From Gordionus sp. m RMFG-2023 (taxonomy: Eukaryota; Nematomorpha; Gordioida; Chordodea; Parachordodidae), in the NCBI RefSeq assembly GCF_954871325.1, contig NC_088775.1:83801561-83865560 (forward strand): a stretch of DNA of 64,000 bases, in the 5' to 3' direction. Below the pieces are notes generated by a model that worked only from the letters and a program-made list of their open reading frames with translations, ran no database searches and was not told where the DNA came from. Shown one piece after another: positions 26,301 through 38,300 of this stretch. The position numbers and the translations under genes were made by a program. Each line of letters opens with the position of its first letter. Within the stretch, counting starts at the first letter, position 1.

Positions 26301-29300
26301 TGTATACATTGACAAAAATAGATTGTGCTGTGAATGAAAGAGTAATGAGATAACATGAAATGATATCTAAGGATGATTCGTATTATTTACAGCGCTATAA
26401 CCTATGTTAAACTAAAACAAAATAGTCTTTAAATTTCGCTCTTTGGAAGAAGGAGATAGAAAAATAATTAAGTATTGGGGGGGGGGAATTTGGTAACAAT
26501 AAAAATAAGATCTTTTTTACAAAAGAAATTTTTATGCCGTTTAGATTCGATATTTAAAATTTTGTAAATTAATTCTTTTTCTTCTAGCTTACAATATGGA
26601 TGGATGAAGATAATTAGCTATAAGAGGAGGAAGCAACTGGTATACAAGTGTAAACCTCTATAAAGAAAATAGAAGGTAAATTGTTACCATTAAAAATTAG
26701 AAAATTTTCTTTTTCCTAATAAATTGATTAAATTTTTGTTAAAATAAATATATAACTTAAAATTTCTCTACTGCCATGTTCATGATGGTGTCTGTCAGGC
26801 TTAGAACATTTTTCGGGCCGACAAGAACTAGTAGTGGTATTGACTAAACTAGTGTTCGGATCTGGTTTTTGGTATTTAATCGTTTGGACCACCAAGGCCT
26901 CCTTTTCAACGACGAGGTATTCGGGACCAACAGGTGTGTTTTTATTAACTTTGGAAGTTTCGGTATTTTGGGGATCATGTTGTTTAAAGTTTTTGGTAGG
27001 GGAAGGGTTGCTGGAGGCTTGAGATAAATGCGATAAATTAGGTGAAGAAAGCATATTTTGAAGCTTATCCTCCCACTTGGGCACGTAATCCGTGATGGGT
27101 TGTTGTTGTTGGGGGGATGTAAATGGTTTTCTATTTTTTGCTGGCGATGTAAGTAAATTATTGTTAGGGGAGGAACCTTGTGCTACTCTCCTCAGGGATA
27201 ATTCATCTTCATGTTGTAGAACTAAATATAACATATATAATTATGTTAGATAAAAAATTTGGCACTTCCTTTAATTTAAAAAAAATCAAGTCAATCAAAT
27301 CTATTAGTGCAAGCTAACCATTATTCTGTGGTGAATTGGTGACGTGGATGGGAACATTCCTCTTTGGTGATGTGGAAAAAGAGTCCTGTCTAGGGTCGAA
27401 GGGAGAACCATTTTGGGTACCCCCTCTGGGAATAGACATTAACACTGGAGACTTTTGAACGGTTTCAAAATCCCGCTTACTCAACAGCAAAGGAGGGGAC
27501 GATGGAGAAGCGGAACCGATCATTTCCTCAGCGATACCGCCTGTTTTTTGATGGCGATCATTGCAGATGATTATGGGATCATTTTTGTTAAAATTTTGCT
27601 GCTGTTGAGCTAAAAATGCAGGATCCTGCAGTTGATTATTTAATAATAAGGTGATATCGGAATTATCCGTTTTGTAATCGATATTTTTGTTGTCCACCAG
27701 CAAATGTGAGATGAATGATGAATGACTAGAGGGGGAACGGGCTTCCTTTTTGGATAGAGACGAAGATTTTTCAACCCTCTTAGATTTATTAACATTCTTG
27801 ACCTCTGGTGACTTTATCTTGATTTTTTTTAATAAGTATATTTCAATTGAGAATTGGAAGAGAATTAACTGACTTTAAACTGTCTTTATAGCAGATACCT
27901 ACAAACCCATTAAATCCTGACTGAGCTTAAATACTAAATACAAATCCAGATTGGATAGAATTAATTTAAAAGGATGGATGATTTAAATATATATTTGTTT
28001 TATCATTTTCTTTTGAAACAGAATTAGGTACCAAGTTAAATAAAATTAAATAAGTTAGGACGGCTATGAAATAAAATATAGTTCTTACTTATCAGCTAAC
28101 ATGATTTTAAAAAAAGTAAATGGTTTTCCCTTAAATTTGATTATTGAATGGAATTAGATCCATACAATATCAAAGCGACAAAATATAGTTAAAACAACGT
28201 TGATAAAAACCTTATCACTCTTGGACTTGTCCTTGGAATCCTTCCTTTTTCTATTGCCACCCTCGGCCATAAAGACGGACATCTTATTATACCCTTCACC
28301 GCTTTGATTGATACTATTCTTTGTAATGGTATCGACCGCGTGACCTTTAATTAAAAAATATATATGTTAATATATTATTTTTATTATTGGCAAGTAAAAA
28401 AAAATTTTTTAATATTAGTATATAAACCTTGACAATAATCAGCCGAAATATCAGCAGCTTCCCCGGTTTGAAAATGGTGATGGCACATCCTATGTTTGCA
28501 TTGGCCACACCTATCCTCTTTTGTATGGGTTATGGGGTTCTTCTTTTCCCAAAAATTAAATCCGCTAAATGAGTGTTTCTTGGGCATATTTTGAGGAAGG
28601 CTGGAGTGATCAAGACCATTTACATCATGGTGATTGGCAGGGTATTCTTCGTGGTGATCAGTAGAATATTCATTGTGGTGATTTGCATATTTATCATGGT
28701 GATTAGTAGGATAATCATGGTCATGATTAAACTTAGCTTCAGAATTATTTACGGGAACGTTGTTAACTCGTTCTGTAGATGTGATAGGGTAATTTTTATT
28801 ATAACTATTGTTAGTATCATTCATATAAGTGTCATTATGAGCGCGCTGAATGTCGAAGATAGGCGGCGGAAAGCGTTCGAGATATTTTTCCCTGGGATCT
28901 AATGAGTCTTGGGGAGTCCTGGATTCCAGATAATTTATGAGTTTATTTTAATACATAAATAAGGGAAATTTTGGATGATGATCGTATTTTTCTAACAAAT
29001 ATTTTTTATTCATAAAATAGTTATCAGCCCAAAAAATTATCACCATCTATAAAATAACTTCCTGAAATTAAATAAAAAACCTTCCAATAACCTTAAAAAC
29101 AAGTTTTAAGCACAAAATTATCCTTTCAAACTTCGGCCTTAAAAATCTCTCAGGCGACTCATTCTCAAGCCATCTAGGGAAGAAAGCGCACATAATATCC
29201 CTCTATAATCTGCACCATTTGATAGGTCATATTACTCAATTTTTTTTAACTGGTCTTATTTCAGGTTGCTGAATTTTTTTGAACTTCTAAAACATTTTTT

Positions 29301-32300
29301 TATAGCTGATGAAAAATATTATAACTTGTTTGTAATCCCTGTATTTAATAATATATTTATACCCCAGGATTTATTCATTTAAATTATAGATGTACCCTCT
29401 ATATATACCAACTCTCCTATACATACTCTCAAAAGTACATTTGTTCAAATCAGAATTCAGACAAAAGAAAGGAGCATTTAACTAAAAACCCTGAAGAACC
29501 ATAATGTATGTAAGATATACACCATATTGTGCCAGATCCGGTGCTAACAGAAAAGCTGAATATATCTCTAATTTAAATGAAAATTGTTTTTATAGATATG
29601 GTTACTTAATTTAACGAATATAAAATATTCACAAAATATTATATTACAACTGTTTTTCAAAATAAAAGAAAAAGATATATTTATATGAAATTCTAAGTAA
29701 AATATTTGAATAAAAAAAATATATTATCCTCGCAACGTGAAGTTACTTAAATTGAATAATTAAGTAAGAAAAATCAAAATGTTCTGTATCAAATTATTCA
29801 AATAAGTTCTTATAAATGTATGAAGAAAATTAAAATGTAATTTAAAAATGCCATCCAATGACATAATATAAATATTTCTATTATATAACAGTTTTAATAT
29901 AAAAAAATGGATCCTCTCTCTATCCATGTTATATATATAATTTACCTAACTACGTTGTGTCCAGTATTCATATCTGAATTTATGCTATTCTTGATGTTAT
30001 CAAGATTAGATTCCAAGCTACGCCTAGAAGCACCAGCCAAAACTTGCTTGTAAAAGTCTCTCTCGTTTCCCGTTTCAGTATCCCTTTACAATAATATATT
30101 TAAAAAAAATTAGTACGAAAGGGAAAAAAATGAACGTTACATTAAATACAATATTTTTTTAGTGCTTTTGAGAATAATTTAATAGTTGTTAAAATGATTT
30201 TTATAGTAAGGTTACCCTTAGATAAATATTAAATAATCGTTATTATATTGCTATAAAAAAATTTTAGAAGAAAAACTTGAAAAAAAAATCAGCAACCTGA
30301 AATGAGACCAGTTTAAAAAAATTGGGTAATATAGCCTATCAAAGCGTAAAGATTATAGAGGGATATTATGTGCGATTTCTTCCCTGGGTGCTTTGAGAAT
30401 GAGTCGTCTGAAAGATTTTTTAAAAGGCCGAAGATAGAATGGAAGAAAAATTCTGCGCTCAAAACTTGTTTTTTTAAGATTGTTGGATGTTTTTTATAGA
30501 CAGTGGTAATTTTTTGGGCTGCTAACTATTATATGAATATAAAAAATTTGTTAACATTAAAATAACTCATAAATTATTCTGAAATCTAGGACTCCCCAAG
30601 ACTACTAGATCACGTGAAAAAATATCTCGAGTGCTTTCCGCCGCCTATTTTCGTTATTCAGCGCGCACATAATGACATGTGTGTGAATGTTATTAAAAAT
30701 AATCTTAATAAAAATTAATTAAGCTGAGGCTAAACAAAACGAGGAATATTTTAATCACAATGATAAATTATCGTGCAAATCACCATGATGTAAATGGGCA
30801 TAGTCCCGCCAGCCTTCCTCAAACTATGGGCAAGAAGCACGCGTTTAGCGAATTTAATTTTTGTGAATAGACCTTAACCGATACCAAAGAGGATAGATAT
30901 GGCCAATGCAAACATAGGATGTGCCACCGCCATTTGCAAACCGGTGAAGCTGTTGATATTTCGGCTGATTATTGTCAAGGTTTGTATAATAATACTTTAA
31001 AGTTGTTACTTACCCATAATAAAAATAATATATCAACATATAAATTCTTTCAATTAAAGGTCACGCGAAACCATTAATATTACAAATACAAGAGATAGTG
31101 TCAATCAAAAAGGTGAAGGGTAAAACAAGATGTCCGTCTTTATGGCCGAAGGTAGCAGTGGAGAAAGAAAAGATTTCAAGGACAAATCTAGGATAAGGTT
31201 TTAACTATATTTTGTCGTTTTGATATTGTGTGGATCTAATTCCATTTCAGTTATCAAATTTAAAGGAAAACCTTTAACTTTTTTAATCATGCCAGCTGGT
31301 AAGTAAGAATTGTATTTTATTACATAGCCGTCCTAATCTATTATATATATATTTCATCCTTTTAAATTAATTCTACCTAGCCTGGATTTGACTTAAGCAT
31401 TTAAGCTCGGCCCAGAATTTATGAGTTTGTAGGTTTCTACAACAAAGACAGTTATAGTAAGTTAATTCCCTATTCCCAATATGCTAATATAAGTATTAAA
31501 AAAAAAATCAAGAAAATATCACCAGAGGTCAAGAATGATAACAAATCTAAAAGGCTTGAAAAATCTTCGTCCCTATCCAAAATGGAAGCCCATTCTTACT
31601 CGCTCCCATTTGCTGATGGATAATAAAAAATCGATTACAAAACGGAGAATTCCGATATCACGTTATTGTTAAATAATCAATTGCAGGATCATTAGCTCAA
31701 CAGCAGCAAAATTTCAACAAAAATGATCCCATAATCATCTACAATGATTACCCTCAAAAAATTGGCAGTATCGCTGAAGAAATGGTCCGCTTCTCCATCG
31801 CACTCTCCTTACTGTTGAGCAAGTGTGATTTTGAAATCGTTCAAAAGTATTAATGTCTATTCCCAGGGGGAGGAGCATCAAAGATGGTTCTCTCTTCGAT
31901 CCTAGACGGAGACCTTTTTCGATATCACCTAAGAAGAATGTTCCCATTCACGCTACCAATTCACTACAGAATAATAGTTAGCTTTCACTAATAAATTTGA
32001 TTGACTTGATTTTTTTAAATTAAAGAAAGTGCCAAAAGTTTTTATCTAACATGATTGTACATATTATATTTAGTTCCACCACATGCAGATTAATTTATCT
32101 TAATATACCCGAGCTGTGCCTAAATCTATCCATGTTAGTGTTGTTAAACGGCTCGATTTGAACCGAATTCTAAAAACGGCTAACTCAATATTTTAGTCAG
32201 AAAAATATTATCTAAGCCTTGAGATTTCGCTAATAGATGTTCAGCCCTTTGTGCCACCTATAAGCAAAATCTTAAGGCTTGTATAATATTTTCCCTGATA

Positions 32301-35300
32301 AAATATTGAGTTAACCCGTTTAACAACACTACTCCATATATCGGCTTCCTTATCATCCAGCACTAAATTCAATGAAGCTCTAAGATTCTCTCATATCTTT
32401 AACTCTTGATCCCATTCTTGACATATGGAATAGAAACGCGTCTTATCAACCTCGGAATATACTGTGAAATAGTGTTAAGAGCTCATTTTTTATAATGGCT
32501 AACTCAGTATTTTTTCCAAAACAATATTAGGCATGCCTAAAGATTTTGCTCATAGATGACACGAAAGTTTACATCTATTAGCAAAATCTCAAGGCTTGGG
32601 CAATATTTTTCTGGTTAAATATTGAGTTGCCCGTTTTAAAAATCGGCTAAAATCGAGCTGTTAAACAACATTAATGTGACATCAATATACCTACTATCTA
32701 TTCACTCTGCAATAGGCCATATCGCTATACTCGTGCATAATCCCCATTCCTAATATTTCAAGATCAAATTCAAAATAAATATGCTATAAGTTTAATAGTA
32801 ACTAGAATATTGAAGTTCATCAATATAACGTCCTCTCTATACCTGTCTTCACCTACCCTGACACACAATCAATAAAAACTTTCTTGGTTTGAACAACGAT
32901 AAGATTTAGCTATTATAAGAACATATGAATATTTAAGAGAGTAAAAAATACTTGAGCTGTGATTCAGGTTCCTGGTCCAATTCCCTCGTTAACGTTGATA
33001 TTGTTTTGTTGTCAATCCCATCATTAAAATATAGTGGAGGTCTTATTGCTAATAAAATAAAAATATTTTAAATATGTTTTACAAAAAAAACAGTAAGAAC
33101 AAATTTCTCCATGTTTTAAAGGATGTGATCTAATTCGTGTTTAATTAGAATCATTAGTATATAAGAATATCTTAAAATAATAATACTAGATGTAATCAGC
33201 CCTATAAGTAATGGGAATATTTCGAGTCGGACAAGATTTTGTAGGATTCTAACTGAGGTCGACATTACCAATATTAACATTAGACATATATTTTTTTTGT
33301 ATAATATTGAGTGGCGCTTTTTTAAATTAATGAAAGTTTTATTATTATCCTTTAGGTACCATGAGTTTTATAATATCGACACCGAGTAACCCCTCAATCA
33401 CAGTTAGCGCAAATTTGCGGCAAAATTACAAAAATTTTGTATACTTTGCCACGAATTCATGTTAACTGTGAATAAAGGATAAATACTCGGATTTATACAA
33501 AAAGCTGTTCACTCAAAATTTACTTAAATAAAAAGCATGAAATAAAAATCGACGAAATTTATATAAAGAAAGGAATATTTTTCGGATAAGTTAAATAAAG
33601 ATATCCGACCATTTCCAACATGAATATTTAATTTATAAAATACAAATAATTACGTTCGTCGACACTTCTGAGGGTCCCCCTTAAGCTGCTCCTCTCGAAA
33701 TGGGGGCTAGGTCTGTCTATTCTACCGCTAGCTTTTCGGCTTTGGTATTGAGTCCTTCCAGAATACCTGAACTTGGAGCCTAGCTTGGGCCAAAAGTAAT
33801 TCTGATTATTCGCGGAATACAACTTGTTTTGCTGATCTTCTGTCACGTGATGACCTAGACCAGAACCAGGCCGAGACTTGTCCCGGTATATCGTAGAACT
33901 TCCTGCAAAATAAACGAAAGTCAAATGAAATACTAATAAAGGAAGTGAAGACCAGAAAAGGTAGATGATATAAATTTTGAGAGAATGTACATTTTAACCG
34001 ATAATTTATATTTTGCGAATTTAAGAAGATGAATAATGATTTATTTCTGAAACATCTTTTATTTTTTATATAAATATTTACGAATTTAATTTTGTCAATT
34101 TACTTCTTTTTTTTATTTTTTGCGTAATTTTATATAATTTGCTTATTCAGGCTGAATTTATTACAATTAATTTATTATACATACCTCTAAGTGATGAAAA
34201 GTATTTAGAATTTCTTCCCGACATCCCACCTACTCCGTTGCCGATTGTTCTGTCGATATTGAAAGGAGCTAGGAGTCTGAAAAATGTGTGATGTTCTACG
34301 CAAGTTTTCCAAAGTCTCTTAGCCAAGTTGTGGTCTTTGAGTTTAAATCCCAAAACGTTCTCTACATCTTCGTACTGTTTTTATTTAATACATTATAATT
34401 TTTTTTAATAATAGTTTTGTAATTTATTTTAATGTCCATTAATAATTCAGAAAATCAAGTTATTATGTAAGGTTATTTTGACCTCCAACAATATATTTTC
34501 TAATTTTTCTCATTCCATTATACTTTTTTTCTCCTTATCTATTTGATCTCACAACAAACTTTTTATATAGCTCTCTGCACAAGGGTGTGTTCGCGGTAGA
34601 CGCGATGTCACATAATTTAAGCTGACCGAGTAAAATTGCATTAAAATTTCTTATAAACTCGATAAGCTGTTAAATCGTGTGTCATTGCGCCAATTGTGAA
34701 AGCGACACAGTGTCAATGTGTTTTTTTATATAAAAATTTAAACCTCTCCAGGTCTGATCTTAATATAAAAATGATTTCGCTTGTAAGATATCTTGAGTAT
34801 CTTGGGCCAAGCGAACCGGTTTATTCTGAGCCGGTCTTTAAAGACCAAAAGTCCAGTTGCGCAAACTCCCAGCAATATGTCCACTCCTTCCGAATCCTTT
34901 TTTCCAAAAATTTTAAAAGAAAATTTGTAATTTTAAACGTCACGAAAAACGCTCTGATGATTGATTTTCCACGCCATAAAAAAAAAGTGATTGGCCTAAT
35001 TTTCATATAAAAATTGTGCCGATTAATAATGTACGATTAGAAACCTACAAGCATCAACCTGTCCCCAGCCTCAATTTTTTTTAGTTTTAGGCCTGGTATA
35101 GCGTGGCCTCGAGGAATACAATAAATAAAAAAGATTAATTAAACGTGACATTAAAAATAAAAATAGCATTATATTAAAGATATAATATAGAAAATTATAA
35201 CGAAATAATAGATTCACTTTTAATAACTAATTTTAACAATTATAAAATAGCCTCAAAATTATCTCAAGTGATAAATGTAATAATACACATTAATTTTATC

Positions 35301-38300
35301 ATAGCATCATGCATAGGTATTTTGTATATTAATAAATCCACAAGATATTTGAAGCAAAAACTGAAATTATTTACAGGCATTACATTTTATAATTATAGTT
35401 TAAAAAAGCATTACATTTAATTCGACTTTTTTGATTTATAATATTTAGTGTTTATAAAGGTTCGATTTTATCCTTTTAAATTTTCATATAACGGTTTAAT
35501 TAAAATTACGGTTTATGAAATTACAACGGTTAATTTCGGTTTCTCGGTACGATTTTGTTCGATCCTCTCGATACAACATAGATTTAGTTACCAATTTAAA
35601 GGGGTTAAGATAGAAAGGTGGGCATTTGAAAAAATAATCAATTATTTCTATTTAAAAAACCGTCAATAGAAGCGAAAATGTGAGTAACTTTAACTATATT
35701 TAGGCATATTTTACTGGATAAAGATGATAAATCCATCTAATTCTCGTGGATACATAAATCAGAGACCTGCAGAGGTACCATTTGGGGCCGCGCCTGCAGG
35801 TTTCTGATATAAATACAAATATGTTCGATGTGATTTGTTATTTATTTAATTAAATAGTAATTAGTAATTTTATTTAAAAAAATAACTTTGGCTTCGTGTA
35901 GATCGACTCCATACATTGCTAACTTTTTGGCGTTTTCCAAGTAATTCAATTCGGCCTCAGCTGGCGTCTGCCCTCTGGATATTATGGAAATATAATGTTA
36001 TAATCAAGAATTTTGTTTGAAAGCTTGCAAATAAATTTGATTAAACATAATTTTTCACATAAACATTCAACATGTATATAATATAATATAATACTGTTTT
36101 TACATTTTTAATAGTTGCAATATTTAATTTAAAAAACCAAAAATAATTTTTTAATTAAATTATTGTTTATATTAAGGTAATGATTAATTAATTATATAAC
36201 AAAATTTTAAAATATTTTTTAGAAAAACAAACATCGTTTTAAACAAGGAAGAAAAACCATTTTTTTTATTTTTTTTTGAAAGTATAACCGCCGCTAATAT
36301 TCTAATCAGTTTGTAAAAAATTTTAAAAAACATAAAATTGGAAATGGATGTACAAGGGATTAAAATAGTTAATTACGGGTGATAATTTACATCATTTTAA
36401 AAAATCGGATCGGGTTTTAAATGATATCGGGTCATTCCAATTTTTTCCCGATGACCGACCGGTTGGCGTTTACTACAAAAGTTTAACAATTCGCAATGAA
36501 GAATTTTTAAAAAACTTGTGAGTCCTATGTAGCTGTGCCACCTTATCTTCGAGCTCCTGGGTTTGGTGGGGTGGAGGAGCAAATTGAAACTCGCTCAGGT
36601 AACCCTCCTTGTGCTCGTCGGGATCGTAATCGCCTAGCTCGGACTGAACCAGATAGGAGCCCAGTAAGGCGTAGGTAACGAAACTGCAAGGTAATCTATA
36701 ATTGTTTAATTATTTTTTAAAATAGAGAATAAATATGAGAGGAAAACTTATTATTCGCGTTAATTATTGAGAAAAAAAACTCCAGTTTACCATTTCTAAA
36801 GGAAAAAATATCCATAAACGTTTAAAATACGAGAATTATATAATATTTTCCAGGACAAAGAATTCTAAACAGTAAATGCGGGAAAAGGGTTAAATTGAAG
36901 CATTTAATGTACGCAGCATTTTAGGAAAAGGTTATCCAATTTAATATCTACTAACTATGGATATCAACACACCGAGTTTATTGTGTAAAGCTATTTCGGG
37001 TAGAACCCGGTATATAAAATAACTACATCCCCTTGCCTCTTATATTACTATCATATGCAAACGCCAAGGCCAATAGGTTATAACTTATCCGAGCAGTTTT
37101 AACTCCATGCATAATCAAAAAAACTGATAGCTTTGCACTCCTAACATTATCAAAGACAGAAGAATACGCTTGAAATAAATAAGCACTTGTACATGTGATC
37201 GGGGTATAAAAATTTCATACGTATATTTACATAGATAAGTAATTCAAAATATTTAGCGATCATATGCCCTTAAAAAGATTGTTGGGCGGGAAGAAAAGTG
37301 ACACCTATCAAAGATCAAGAAATTAAGGGTAGGAGAACGCGCCATAAAATTATAGTACTAAACCAGGGAAGGAAAATGGAATCGCATTAGCACTATCATT
37401 CTTATCAATACAACATGATAGTATCTACTAACAATCCATGTGAGACAAAGAGCTGCATTTTGCGACCAAACCTGTCTACATAATGGAGCCCAAAATATGA
37501 GTTTCGATATACTGTTTGTTTTAAAATTTTTTTTAAATATATATGCGTAATTAGAATATAATAGTGGCTTATTGTTGAACTTGATCTGGATTGTAATTAC
37601 AAACTAATAAAAAAAAATCAGACTGGTATGAAATAATTTTTTAGTCCAGTTTTAAATTATAAATAGAATAAATATTTACTTTCCAGTTAGAACGTCGTTT
37701 CTGACTTGTAAGCAGAGGTAATATCTATAAAAAAATGGATAAATTTTAAATTGGTCGGTCATAAAGGTATCCATCTTTATTTAACTCTTATAAAAAATAA
37801 ATTCTCCTTAAAAATAGGCCGATTCGGCTTCCCTTAAGGCGTGTGGCCGAAAAAATCAGATGTTCATTTTTTGGCTTCCGCTACCTCGAGATTGACAGTG
37901 ATAGTTTTTGGCAAAAAAACTCAATTTACCCATTTTTTAAGTTGACTCAAAACTAGCTGAAAATAAGACGATAAGGAGTTTAAGTTTATAAACAAAAATT
38001 TATTATAAACTTAAGACCTAAATCTTTTATAAATGTTACTCAAATTTAGGATAATTTTTTAATTTTGTCTTGTATCATTATCTTAAATCCCAGTTTTAAA
38101 AATATTTACCAATATACCCCCCGTGAGTAAATAAAGAAAAAAAATCTTACCGAGTTATATCCTCTTGAAGTTGGGAAGGTTCTATGGGGTAGAATTTGAT
38201 TTCGAAGGCAAAAACCCATGGACCGGCTGTTCAGGAACATAATTAACAAATAAAATTTTAATTAGATATTTTAATGGGAGGGATATCGATTAATCATAAT

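Noticed and set aside
28092-28132. Possible 41-nt extra exon of the 4.1 gene with a good gtaagaac donor
   Set aside because: Including it shifts the frame and meets a stop at the start of exon 15; exon 14 joins exon 15 cleanly without it, and the inverted copy has stops in the matching segment.
28573-28902. 109-codon plus-strand ORF
   Set aside because: Exact antisense shadow of the His-rich repeats of 4.1 exon 13.
31735-31947. 70-codon minus-strand ORF
   Set aside because: Lies antisense in the decayed inverted copy of exon 15; no independent support.
34696-35010. 104-codon plus-strand ORF and 61-codon minus ORF
   Set aside because: Both overlap exon 8 in wrong frames; FERM F3 homology selects another minus-strand frame.
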